From contig NZ_BGZH01000001.1 of the NCBI RefSeq assembly GCF_009617755.1, positions 2,232,001 to 2,296,000 of the forward strand: a stretch of DNA of 64,000 nt, read 5' to 3'. Source of the DNA: Marinobacter salsuginis. GTDB taxonomy: Bacteria > Pseudomonadota > Gammaproteobacteria > Pseudomonadales > Oleiphilaceae. Of the stretch, positions 17,365 to 26,199 are shown in pieces (position 1 is the first letter of the stretch; every line of letters begins with the position of its first letter). The notes under the pieces are model-generated. The model searched no databases. It worked only from the letters and a program-made list of their open reading frames with translations, and had not been told where the DNA came from. The position numbers and the translations under genes are program-made.

Positions 17365-18489
17365 TCAGGAGCGGAAGCCCCAGACCAGGCTGAAGTCCAT
17401 GGAGGGCATGATTTCGGGCTCCTCGAGAGCCTGGATACCAAAGTCAGGCTCGCTGGTATCCCGCTCGAAAGTGCCGGAATAACGGTTGCCGCGAGGGCCG
17501 AAAATGGCTTTAACGAATGGCCCCCGGGCCCGCACTGGCCGGCGGGTGACCACGCCCACTTCGTTGTTTTCCAGCCGAACCAGAATGCCGGGCGGGAACT
17601 CGCCCAGAACCTGCAGCAGGGCCTTGGGTATGGCCGGGCGATACTTGCCGTCTGCAAGATTGGCAATCAACTTGCGGGCGTTGGCCACGTTCATGCGCTG
17701 CCGGTAGGCCCGTTTGGTGATCATGGCCACGTAGCGCTCTGCCAGTGCCAGAATTTCCGCTTCTGGCCGTATTTCGGTACCACTGAGGCCTTTTGGATAG
17801 CCGCTGCCATCAGCCTGTTCGTGGTGTTGGGCGATGATGGTGAGCAGTAGCTTGTTGTCGATGCCTGCGGCCCTGAGGGCCTGGATGCTGCGTTGCGGGT
17901 GCTTGCGAATAACGCTCCGTTGCTCGTCGTTGAGGACCGTATTGGACGCATTCAGCTTGTCGGCAATGGGCACCAGTGCAAGATTGGCCGTCAGGGCCGC
18001 GGCAGTCAGTACGGCAACCCGGCTCTCCTCAAGACCGAACTGACGGCCGATGAACTGGCACAAAATGGCGTAGAACAGGATTTGCTCGTGAATGACCGGA
18101 CCGATCGAGTAAAGATGAACCAGCGCCAGGGTTGCGTCGGGTGACTCGGTGCAGGTGCGCTCAATCATCCGGGCCAGGCCCAGCAGGCGTTTCTGTGCCG
18201 AGGGGTCGGATTCGGTGATGGCGTTCAGGGTTGCTTCAAGGGAATGCAGCAGATCCGGGTAATCGGCAAACGGGTTGCGATCCCGTGTATCCTCGAAGAC
18301 CTCTTCCTGGGGACGCTCTATCTTGCGGGGTTTGAACCGGCCCCGTTCGAACAACTGTTCCAGCTGGGAGTTGGTCTGAATCACGTAGCCCTGGCGCAAC
18401 AGGATATTCCCGTCGGTGTCATAGACATCCCAGGGCAGGGGGCGGCCGATGGTCAGCGCGCCGGGAGCGATTCGAACAAGTTCGGTCAA
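17365..18489 (-). CDS. HD-GYP-type protein with a degenerate HD metal site
   Basis: 374 aa. The C-terminal half aligns with HD-GYP c-di-GMP phosphodiesterases: KHP (His197), HHEQADGSGYPKGL (about 222-235) and a following ILALAERY. But where the HD pair is expected (ALLHDIG) the protein reads ALTANLAL, so His-Asp is replaced by Ala168-Asn169, and the later AD.YDA motif reads AERYVA. At least two metal ligands are therefore missing or changed. The N-terminal 130 residues include a PilZ-like or other small domain I cannot assign. I infer a binding or regulatory protein, not an active phosphodiesterase. Confidence 0.82.
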   Translation of the reverse strand: MTELVRIAPGALTIGRPLPWDVYDTDGNILLRQGYVIQTNSQLEQLFERGRFKPRKIERPQEEVFEDTRDRNPFADYPDLLHSLEATLNAITESDPSAQKRLLGLARMIERTCTESPDATLALVHLYSIGPVIHEQILFYAILCQFIGRQFGLEESRVAVLTAAALTANLALVPIADKLNASNTVLNDEQRSVIRKHPQRSIQALRAAGIDNKLLLTIIAQHHEQADGSGYPKGLSGTEIRPEAEILALAERYVAMITKRAYRQRMNVANARKLIANLADGKYRPAIPKALLQVLGEFPPGILVRLENNEVGVVTRRPVRARGPFVKAIFGPRGNRYSGTFERDTSEPDFGIQALEEPEIMPSMDFSLVWGFRS

Positions 18490-18724
18490 AACAGGTGTCT
18501 CGGGTACAGGTTAGTTATGTAGCTTTGCAAGTGTAACCCCGAATGCCCATGGCCCTCCACTGAAGCCGCAATTCTGTGAGCATGGGGCGGTATGGTTTTA
18601 CCTGATTTTACGGCTGCTACTGTTTTCTGATGCAAAAAAATGAGCATGCGTTCACACTTTGTCTTTTTTGAAGGACAATGTGTAAAGAATCGTTGCTTCG
18701 TAACGATCATTCAAATTGATTGCG

Positions 18725-18753
18725 CTATTCTGGGATACAGAATAGTTTTTTTT
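18725..18753 (+). terminator. Terminator-like hairpin in the leader of a diguanylate cyclase gene
   Basis: CTATTCTG (18725-18732) pairs perfectly with CAGAATAG (18738-18745) around GGATA, followed directly by eight T residues. It ends 17 bases before the ATG at 18771 and faces the gene, so readthrough would be needed for expression. The rest of the 281-base gap from 18490 shows nothing I can name. Confidence 0.65.
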
Positions 18754-18770
18754 ATGGAAATTAACGCTGA

Positions 18771-19781
18771 ATGCTTCATCGCCTTAAGACCGATTTCAGG
18801 TTGTCGATCATTACTTTGTTGGGCGCTAGCGCGATTTTGGGCATTACGCCTTTCGCTGCCATGCGCTTTATGCAGGGCAATACCCTTGCGGGTTCTGTCG
18901 ACACGGCAATTCTTGTCGGCATTCTTATCACGCTGATATACGCGTGGGCCAGTGGGGATACCCGTCGAAGCGGCCTGGTGCTTGCGGTTATTGCCTGCAG
19001 CGGCGCGGTAACGGTTGGTGCCGTGGTGGGCGAACCCGGGCTTTTTTGGCTTTATCCCTGTCTTGTAACTACTTTCTTTCTCGCCAACCCTCGTATCGCG
19101 GTGTTTTTGAACGTCGCTTCCGTCGTCGTACTCATGATTCATGGCGGTGCCTTCCGCTCTGATGTCCAGATGTGGTCCTTTGCCTCAACGGCGTTTGTGG
19201 TCAGCGCCTGTGCCTATGTGTTTGCTCACAGGAATCATGATCAGCGGGAGCGTCTGGAGCATCTGGCAACGATTGATCCGCTTACCGGTATCAAGAACCG
19301 GCGCTCCATGGATCAGGAACTGGATCTGGCTGCAGCGAATGCCGAGCGCACCGGGCTGCCCTATGCCCTGGTTCTGCTGGATATCGATCATTTCAAGAGA
19401 ATCAACGATGAGCATGGGCATGGTGTCGGCGATGACGTGCTGACTGATCTGGTGGCCCTGCTGAAACAGAACACGCGCAAATCAGACCAGTTGTTCCGGT
19501 ACGGCGGCGAGGAGTTTGTGCTGCTTTTGCCGGGGGTGGATGGTATTGGCCTCAAGGCGGTAATGAATAACTTGCAGCAGGTGCTGCGCAAGTATATGAA
19601 ACACCCCGGTGGGGCCGTCACCGCGTCGTTTGGCGTGGCGCTGCTGCGCCATGGCGAGGGCGTCGACAGCTGGCTGGCCCGGGCTGATGCAGCACTGTAT
19701 GAAGCCAAGGAAACCGGTCGGGACCGGATCGTATTTGCGGATCTTCATGAGGCGCCGGAACCGGCAGCCGATGCCGTCTGA
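18771..19781 (+). CDS. Membrane-bound diguanylate cyclase (GGDEF)
   Basis: 336 aa with about five or six N-terminal membrane helices (residues 10-150) and no long periplasmic loop, then a cytoplasmic GGDEF domain (about 165-325). The active site is GGEEF (245-249) with an RKSD inhibitory site five residues before it, so it should make c-di-GMP with product inhibition. No good ribosome site precedes the ATG, and a terminator-like hairpin sits just upstream, suggesting tight control. Its last 37 bases overlap the end of the convergent MATE gene. Confidence 0.92.
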   Translation: MLHRLKTDFRLSIITLLGASAILGITPFAAMRFMQGNTLAGSVDTAILVGILITLIYAWASGDTRRSGLVLAVIACSGAVTVGAVVGEPGLFWLYPCLVTTFFLANPRIAVFLNVASVVVLMIHGGAFRSDVQMWSFASTAFVVSACAYVFAHRNHDQRERLEHLATIDPLTGIKNRRSMDQELDLAAANAERTGLPYALVLLDIDHFKRINDEHGHGVGDDVLTDLVALLKQNTRKSDQLFRYGGEEFVLLLPGVDGIGLKAVMNNLQQVLRKYMKHPGGAVTASFGVALLRHGEGVDSWLARADAALYEAKETGRDRIVFADLHEAPEPAADAV

Positions 19782-21166
19782 CTGTTATCAGGCGCATACA
19801 GGAACAGTCTCCAGCCCAACAGAATGCTGGCAGATGCCAGTCCACCAGTCAGGCCCACCCAGAAACCGGCAGCGCCCATGGCCGGCACCAACCAGTCTGT
19901 GAACGTCAGCAGATATCCCAGTGGCAGGCCTACACCCCAGAATGAAAACAGCATGATGAACATCGGAATACGGGTGTCCTTGTAGCCACGCAATGCACTG
20001 ATGCAGGTTACCTGGATAACATCGGCAATCTGGAACAGGGCAGCGAACATCAGAAGCCTCACGGTCACCGCCTGAACCTCTGAATCACTGGTGTAGAGTG
20101 CTGCGATTTCCCGTGAAAACACAAACAGCAGTATTGCAAAAACCAGCGCCGTGGCGGCGGCGAGAATCAGGGAACTGCGGGAGATCAGCCTTGCAGTGGC
20201 AGGCGCCCGTGCACCCATCAGGAAGCTGACTCGCAGCGTCAATGCCATGCCTATGCTCAATGGCAGCATGAACAGCAAAGACACCACATTCAGCGCTATC
20301 TGATGGCCGGCTACCACCACCGGGCCAAGGGGAGCCAGAAACAGGGCGATCACCGAGAACAGACTGGCCTCAACGAAAATGGTAAAGCCGATGGGCACGC
20401 CGACGCCGAGGATATAGCGCATGCCTGCCAGATCCGGCTTGACCCAATCGGCAATCAGGTGGAACTGGCGGTACACCCGGCTGCGGTTCAGATACACCAG
20501 CAAGGCTACTGCCGCGACGCCGTTGGAAATGGAAGTGGCCCATCCGCAGCCAATCCCGCCCATTGCTGGCAGCCCCAGCTTGCCGTAGATGAAGATGTAG
20601 TTCATCGGCAGGTTGATCAGTGTGCTGAGCACGGAGAAGGCCATGATCACGCGGGTGTGCCCGAGGCCATCGGTCAGGCCCCGAAGTGCTGTCAGTAACA
20701 GCAGGGCAGGAATACCCCAGGCGAAGGCATTGAGGTAGCCCTGGGTAATGCGTGCGGTGTTGGCCTCCAGGTTCAGAAGCGCCAGTACCGGATGCACATG
20801 GGTCAGCAGCCCGATCATGATCACGGATCCGGCGGCGGCAAGATACAGCCCCTGCCAGGTGGCGGGCATGATTTTCCCAACCTCCCCGGCGCCGTTGTAG
20901 CCGGAAATGATGGGTTGCAGGGCTCCCAGCATGCCCATGAAAAACAGGAACAGGGGCATCCACAGGCTACTGCCAATACCCACCGCAGCCAGGTCCTCGG
21001 CACTGGCGTGGCCGGCCATGATGGTATCGATCACGCCGTTGGCCATCTGGGCGACCTGCGCAATCAGGATCGGCCCGCCCAGAATGGCGAGGGTTCGCCA
21101 CTCGGTGAGGGTTCGGGCCACCAGAGGCTGCCTGGGTTCCGGTAATGGCTGGTGGATTTCATCCAT
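19745..21166 (-). CDS. MATE family multidrug efflux transporter
   Basis: 473 aa with about 12 helices in two similar halves, typical of NorM-type Na+ or H+ antiporters that export cationic drugs. Visible family features: GGPILIAQVAQMANGVIDTIMAGHASAEDLAAV near the N-terminus (described by position, about 29-60) and VVVAGHQIALNVVSLLFMLP near the middle. It overlaps the diguanylate cyclase gene tail-to-tail and is divergent from the EamA gene. Confidence 0.94.
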   Translation of the reverse strand: MDEIHQPLPEPRQPLVARTLTEWRTLAILGGPILIAQVAQMANGVIDTIMAGHASAEDLAAVGIGSSLWMPLFLFFMGMLGALQPIISGYNGAGEVGKIMPATWQGLYLAAAGSVIMIGLLTHVHPVLALLNLEANTARITQGYLNAFAWGIPALLLLTALRGLTDGLGHTRVIMAFSVLSTLINLPMNYIFIYGKLGLPAMGGIGCGWATSISNGVAAVALLVYLNRSRVYRQFHLIADWVKPDLAGMRYILGVGVPIGFTIFVEASLFSVIALFLAPLGPVVVAGHQIALNVVSLLFMLPLSIGMALTLRVSFLMGARAPATARLISRSSLILAAATALVFAILLFVFSREIAALYTSDSEVQAVTVRLLMFAALFQIADVIQVTCISALRGYKDTRIPMFIMLFSFWGVGLPLGYLLTFTDWLVPAMGAAGFWVGLTGGLASASILLGWRLFLYAPDNSQTASAAGSGAS

Positions 21167-21239
21167 TGGGTGCTATCCGGTGCTTCTGCACTGCAAGTTT
21201 CTCCCAAAACCGTTAAAGTACGCGCCTCGATCACAACAG

Positions 21240-22124
21240 ATGGCAGTGGCGATGGGACTTCTGGTTTTTGTTACCGTTCTGTGGGCGTTTTCTTTCAGTC
21301 TGATCGGCGAATTTCTGGCCGGCCAGGTAGACAGCGATTTTGCGGTGCTCAGCCGTGTTCTGCTCGGTGCTCTGGTGTTTTTGCCGTTCACCCGCTGGCG
21401 TGGCGTGGCTCCGGGACAGAAGCTGGGCATCCTGGTAACCGGCATGTTGCAGTTCGGTATTACCTACCTGTGTCTTTACCGGTCTTTCAGCTACCTGACT
21501 GTTCCGGAAGTGCTGCTGTTCACGATTTTCACCCCGCTGTATGTGACCCTGCTGGATGACGCGCTGTTTCGCCGGTTTTCACCGGTGGCGCTCCTCGCGG
21601 CGGCCATCGCAACTGTTGGCGCGGGTATCATACGCTACGATGGGCTCAGTGAGGACTTTATCACTGGCTTCCTGTTGCTGCAGGTGGCGAATTTTACGTT
21701 TGCCGCCGGCCAGGTGGGATACAAGCATGTCATGCAGCATTACCCTACCGGCATGCCTGCTTACCGCACCTTCGGCTATTTTTTCTTCGGCGCCCTGATC
21801 ATTGCGCTGCCATCCTTCCTCATTTTCGGTAACGCCGAGAAACTGCCCACCACCCCGGTGCAGTGGGGCATCCTGGCGTGGCTGGGGCTTGCTGCCTCGG
21901 GCCTCGGTCTTTTCCTCTGGAACCGCGGTGCCTGCGTGGTGGATGCCGGTACTCTGGCAATCATGAACAATGCCCTGGTGCCTGCGGGCCTGGTGGTCAA
22001 TCTGCTGATCTGGAACCGTGATGCCGACCTGCTGAGGCTGGCGGTCGGTGGCGGGGTTATCGTCTTCTCCCTGTGGGTAAACGCCCGTTTCCATCCCCGG
22101 GCACGGCTGGCTGTTTCGACATAA
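21240..22124 (+). CDS. EamA/DMT family transporter
   Basis: Drug/metabolite transporter superfamily, 294 aa, with about ten helices in two EamA repeats (residues about 5-130 and 145-285). The ATG at 21240 was chosen because it begins the first helix and gives the usual length; the open frame from 20907 runs inside the MATE gene. No clear ribosome site is present, and an ATG at 21252 is also possible. The substrate is unknown. Confidence 0.88.
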   Translation: MAVAMGLLVFVTVLWAFSFSLIGEFLAGQVDSDFAVLSRVLLGALVFLPFTRWRGVAPGQKLGILVTGMLQFGITYLCLYRSFSYLTVPEVLLFTIFTPLYVTLLDDALFRRFSPVALLAAAIATVGAGIIRYDGLSEDFITGFLLLQVANFTFAAGQVGYKHVMQHYPTGMPAYRTFGYFFFGALIIALPSFLIFGNAEKLPTTPVQWGILAWLGLAASGLGLFLWNRGACVVDAGTLAIMNNALVPAGLVVNLLIWNRDADLLRLAVGGGVIVFSLWVNARFHPRARLAVST

Positions 22125-22275
22125 GTAACTGCACGCACTAAGGTTCCGTCACCCTCTGCCGTTAAACTCCCATACGCAGGGTAACTTTTGATGAATATCA
22201 ATGGTGTTCATCAGGGGCTACTCTTTTGCGCCTGTTTCATTTTCCTTGGTCAGCTTCGAGTCAGAAGGTCCGTTT

Positions 22276-23850
22276 ATGCGTAAGAATCTCCCGGTAACCC
22301 AGCGTGAAATCAAGATGCGAAAAGGCGGGCGGTTGATCAGCACCACGGATTTGAAGGGCGTTATCACCTACTGCAATGACGAGTTTGAGGAAATCAGCGG
22401 TTTCTCAAGGGAGGAGCTGATCGGTCAGGCCCACAACATCATCCGTCATCCTGACATGCCCCAGGCTGTGTTCAAGGACATGTGGGATTACCTCAAGGCC
22501 GGCAAGGCCTGGATGGGTGTGGTCAAGAACCGGGCAAAGAGTGGTGACCACTACTGGGTCAGCGCTTACGTTACGCCGATCCGTGAGAACGGCCAGATGG
22601 TGGGCTACGAATCCGTGCGGGTCGAGCCCACCCGCGATCAGATTGCCCGTGCCGAGCGGCTGTATGCCAAGATCTCTGCCGGAAAGATGACCTCATCGTT
22701 CAGCAACCGTGCCTTGTCCATGCTTCGCTCCGGCTGGCCATTCCTGGTTTCTCTGGTTTTGAGCCTGGGAGCGCTTCAGCTCAACCAGCCCTGGCTGGCA
22801 GCGGGTTTGATTGTGATCGGTCATGGCCTTGGATTTGGCCTGGTGTTCAGTTCCCTGGCTGCCCGTTTACGCAGGCTACTGGATCTTCGCCCCGATGCCT
22901 TCCGCGATCCCATTGTCGCCCGCACCTACAGTGACGAGCGGGGGCTGTTCTCACAGGTGTCGCTGATGCTGGTCAGTGAGGAGGCCAGGGTTCGTACTGC
23001 ACTGGCACGGATTGATGATCAGGCAGAACTGCTCTACGAGCAGGCACGTGCTTCCCACGGATATATCAGCGATGGGGCGGCGGCGATCGCCCGGCAGCGG
23101 GCTGAAACTGACCAGACCGCTTCGGCCATCAATGAGATGACCGCCTCGATCCAGGAAGTGGCGGAGTCGGTAACCAGCAACGCCCGTGAAGCCGAGGAGG
23201 CTAATCGCCTGGCGGGTGTGGGCAGCGACCGGAGCGCCGAGGCACTGGTGGCTATTGAGGAGCTGGTCACCCGCGTAAATGGCATTGGTTCGACAATCAG
23301 CAAGCTGGGTGAGTCCACCAACAGCATCGGTGAGGCCGCCAACCTGATTTCCGAGATTGCCGAGCAGACCAACCTTCTGGCACTGAACGCGGCTATCGAA
23401 GCGGCGCGTGCCGGTGAACAGGGCCGCGGTTTTGCGGTGGTCGCGGATGAAGTGCGCTCCCTGGCCCGTCGGACCCGGGAATCCACTGTACGGATCCAGA
23501 ATGTGATCGACGACTTCCGCCAGCAGGTGGATTCCGCGGTCCAGGCAACCCGCGACGGCGAAGCCGTGGCAGGTCAGGGGCTTGAGAAAGTGCGGGAGGC
23601 GGAGAGCTCCCTGAAGGATATCGTGACCTCGATCGAGACCATTTCCGACAGCTTTATCAGTATGTCTGCGGCCTTTGAAGAGCAGAGTCAGGTGTCGGAC
23701 GAGATCAATCGCCAGATCACCAACATTGCCGAGTTGGCCGATCACAGTGACGCCCAGGCCGACTCTGCCAAGCAGAGCAGTGACCGGCTCAGCACTATGT
23801 CCCGTGGCCTGAAAGACCTGATTAGCAGGTTTATCAGCAAAAACGGCTAG
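22276..23850 (+). CDS. Aer-like PAS-containing methyl-accepting chemotaxis protein
   Basis: 524 aa energy/redox taxis receptor. N-terminal PAS domain (about 10-115, with [20 protein letters not shown] and [10 protein letters not shown] as in Aer), a short membrane hairpin (about 155-195), a HAMP-like linker, and an MCP signalling domain whose tip [20 protein letters not shown] contacts CheA/CheW. There is no periplasmic domain, so it senses from the cytoplasm, in Aer through FAD. The ATG at 22276 has AAGG upstream; the frame is open from 22201. No che genes are nearby. Confidence 0.93.
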   Translation: MRKNLPVTQREIKMRKGGRLISTTDLKGVITYCNDEFEEISGFSREELIGQAHNIIRHPDMPQAVFKDMWDYLKAGKAWMGVVKNRAKSGDHYWVSAYVTPIRENGQMVGYESVRVEPTRDQIARAERLYAKISAGKMTSSFSNRALSMLRSGWPFLVSLVLSLGALQLNQPWLAAGLIVIGHGLGFGLVFSSLAARLRRLLDLRPDAFRDPIVARTYSDERGLFSQVSLMLVSEEARVRTALARIDDQAELLYEQARASHGYISDGAAAIARQRAETDQTASAINEMTASIQEVAESVTSNAREAEEANRLAGVGSDRSAEALVAIEELVTRVNGIGSTISKLGESTNSIGEAANLISEIAEQTNLLALNAAIEAARAGEQGRGFAVVADEVRSLARRTRESTVRIQNVIDDFRQQVDSAVQATRDGEAVAGQGLEKVREAESSLKDIVTSIETISDSFISMSAAFEEQSQVSDEINRQITNIAELADHSDAQADSAKQSSDRLSTMSRGLKDLISRFISKNG

Positions 23851-23901
23851 TTAGCTTTATCTTCCTTGCCCCACGCCGGAACCCAGCCGGCTCGGGAGCT
23901 C

Positions 23902-23933
23902 GCCAGCACTGGCATCACAGCGTCAGTGCTGGC
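23902..23933. other. 10-bp inverted repeat after the chemoreceptor gene
   Basis: GCCAGCACTG (23902-23911) and CAGTGCTGGC (23924-23933) flank a 12-base loop, without a T-run. It could be an RNA 3'-end hairpin for the chemoreceptor gene or an operator for the following transporter gene. Confidence 0.4.
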
Positions 23934-24016
23934 AGAATCCCGCCCCAATTGCCGCGGCAAGTCCGTGGCTCGCCCTTTTTAAAGCCATTCCTCAGCTGAA
24001 AGCACAGGAACACAAC

Positions 24017-25414
24017 ATGACTCAGTCCAACTCGGTTTCGGGCAACGGTTCAGGGGCCACCCGCGGTCTCTGGTCCTCCCGGTTGGCGTTTATTCTGGCG
24101 GCAACCGGTTCGGCCGTTGGTCTCGGTAATATCTGGAAGTTTCCCTACGTTACCGGCGAAAACGGTGGTGGCGCCTTTGTACTGGTTTACCTGCTGTGTA
24201 TCGCCGTAATCGGTATTCCCATCATGATGGCGGAAGTGTTTATCGGCCGGAATGGCCGCCATAACCCCATCACCAGTATGCGTCTGGTGGCCGAGCGCAA
24301 TCTCAGCGCCCCGGGCTGGCGGATTTCGGCCATCATCGGGATGATTGCGGCCTTCGTGATCCTCTCCTTTTATTCGGTGATTGGTGGCTGGGCTGCGTCC
24401 TACGTGGGGCATGCCGCCATGGGTGACTTCACCGGCGGTACCGCAGATTCCATTGGTGAGTTGTTCGGTGGCCTGCTGGCCAGCCCGGGTCAGTTGCTGC
24501 TCTGGCACACCGTCTTTATGGCGCTGGTGATCCTTGTGGTTTCCCAGGGGCTGAAAGGCGGTCTTGAGCGGGCCGTTACCATCCTCATGCCGGCCCTGTT
24601 TATTCTCCTTCTGTTAGCCGTTGGCTATGCCACCACGACGGGTCATTTTGGCGAGGCCGTCAGCTTCCTGTTCACACCAAATTTTGGCGCCCTGACCTTC
24701 AACGGGGTGTTGATTGCCCTTGGCCACGCCTTCTTCACCCTCAGCCTGGGTATGGCCATCATGATGGCCTACGGTTCCTATCTGGGCCGGGACGTCTCCA
24801 TCGGTCGCACCGCGGTGAGCGTGGCCATCATGGATACCGTCGTCGCGCTCCTGGCCGGCCTGGCCATTTTCCCTGTGGTGTTTGCCAATGGCCTGGAAGC
24901 CGGTGCCGGCCCTGGGCTGATCTTCCAGACCCTGCCGCTGGCCTTCGGAAACATGCCGATGGGTGGTCTGTTTGGTACCCTGTTCTTCATTCTGCTGCTG
25001 TTCGCCGCCTGGACTTCCGGTATTTCCCTGCTGGAGCCGGTGGTTGAGTGGGTTGAGGAAAAGACCAGCCTGGCCCGCACGGGCAGCGCCGTTCTGGTTG
25101 GGGTGCTTTGCTGGGCGCTGGGTATCGCCTCGATTCTGTCGCTCAACGTCTGGTCCGATGTGGCCCCGCTGGCCATGTTCGAGCGCTTTGAAGGCAAGAC
25201 CATCTTTGACCTGCTGGACTTCTTCACCGCGAACGTGCTGCTGCCGCTCTCTGGTCTGCTGACGGCGGTGTTTGTGGGCTGGTTCGTGGCGAAGGAGTCT
25301 CTGAAAACGGATCTGGCCCTGGAGGGTGGCGCCTTTACCCTCTGGTACAACCTTATCCGGTTTGTCACGCCCCTCGCCGTTGCCATCGTGTTTGTCTACA
25401 ACCTGATGTCCTGA
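24017..25414 (+). CDS. Sodium-dependent transporter (NSS/SNF family)
   Basis: Neurotransmitter:sodium symporter family, 465 aa, with about 11-12 helices. The family signature GSAVGLGNIWKFPY (helix 1, Na+ and substrate site) is intact at residues about 33-46, followed by NGGGAFVLVYLL. Bacterial members import amino acids with Na+. The specific substrate is not visible. It ends before a strong bidirectional terminator. Confidence 0.94.
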   Translation: MTQSNSVSGNGSGATRGLWSSRLAFILAATGSAVGLGNIWKFPYVTGENGGGAFVLVYLLCIAVIGIPIMMAEVFIGRNGRHNPITSMRLVAERNLSAPGWRISAIIGMIAAFVILSFYSVIGGWAASYVGHAAMGDFTGGTADSIGELFGGLLASPGQLLLWHTVFMALVILVVSQGLKGGLERAVTILMPALFILLLLAVGYATTTGHFGEAVSFLFTPNFGALTFNGVLIALGHAFFTLSLGMAIMMAYGSYLGRDVSIGRTAVSVAIMDTVVALLAGLAIFPVVFANGLEAGAGPGLIFQTLPLAFGNMPMGGLFGTLFFILLLFAAWTSGISLLEPVVEWVEEKTSLARTGSAVLVGVLCWALGIASILSLNVWSDVAPLAMFERFEGKTIFDLLDFFTANVLLPLSGLLTAVFVGWFVAKESLKTDLALEGGAFTLWYNLIRFVTPLAVAIVFVYNLMS

Positions 25415-25454
25415 CCCGAGGGATCAGCTTTACGGTTTAATGCAACATGGCAAT

Positions 25455-25490
25455 GAAAAAGCCCGGCAGTGTGACTTGCCGGGCTTTTTG
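25455..25490. terminator. Bidirectional intrinsic terminator
   Basis: A-run, stem AGCCCGGCA. / .TGCCGGGCT and T-run on both strands, between the convergent NSS transporter and secreted hypothetical genes. Confidence 0.88.
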
Positions 25491-25506
25491 TTTTCAGGGG
25501 AGCTTT

Positions 25507-26100
25507 TTACTCTTCGCCTAACTGTCTGAGTGCCTCCACGTGGGGGCGCACCGCCTCGATATCTTCCGCCGGAGCATTGCTCGCGCTCTGCATGGCACCC
25601 ATCGCACTCTCCATCATGGCGCGCATCTGGGCTTTCTGTTCGGCCGTCATGTGCGGGCTGTTTTCCATCTCGGCCAGCGCGGCCTCCATCTCTCGTCTCG
25701 CTGCAGGATTCTGCTCTGCCATTTCGATGGCCATCCAGGCCTGGAAAACACGGTCGCCCGTGGCACCCCAGGATTCCAGGCTGTCGAAGCCGTGATCCTG
25801 CACCACGTCTTCCAGGCGGCCATAGGCTTCATGGCCTTTCATCTGCTCCAGGGAGTCCGACACGATCCGGGAGAAATCCGGCATGGTGCTCTCGTTCTGG
25901 TTGTCCATCTGACGCTCCAGCTCCTCAAACTCCGGAGCCAGTGTTTGTGCTGCCCGAACGCTTTCGATAAACGAAGCCACTTTCTGGTCGGACAGGGTGT
26001 CGGCGTGGCTTTCGGTAGGGAGTAGTGGAAGCAGAAAAAAAACGGCTGTGAGGATAATGCTGTTCAACACCAGCATCGGCTGTCGTTGCGGGTTATGCAT
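25507..26100 (-). CDS. Hypothetical secreted protein
   Basis: 197 aa with a hydrophobic N-terminal segment (about 10-30) ending SHADTLSD, probably a signal peptide. The mature part is mainly helical and rich in Glu, Ala and Met (AEMENSPHMTAEQKAQM, about 148-164), without cysteines or catalytic motifs. I do not recognise a family. It is 100 bases downstream of the TRAP dctM gene on the same strand. Confidence 0.75.
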   Translation of the reverse strand: MHNPQRQPMLVLNSIILTAVFFLLPLLPTESHADTLSDQKVASFIESVRAAQTLAPEFEELERQMDNQNESTMPDFSRIVSDSLEQMKGHEAYGRLEDVVQDHGFDSLESWGATGDRVFQAWMAIEMAEQNPAARREMEAALAEMENSPHMTAEQKAQMRAMMESAMGAMQSASNAPAEDIEAVRPHVEALRQLGEE

Positions 26101-26199
26101 GGCTGTTCTCCTTGTGTGGGCTTCCGGTTCCTTTGTCCGGAAGTCCCACGAGATTAGCGCTTACCCGCTTTGTCTGGCAACTGTGCTGTTATGTCAGCT

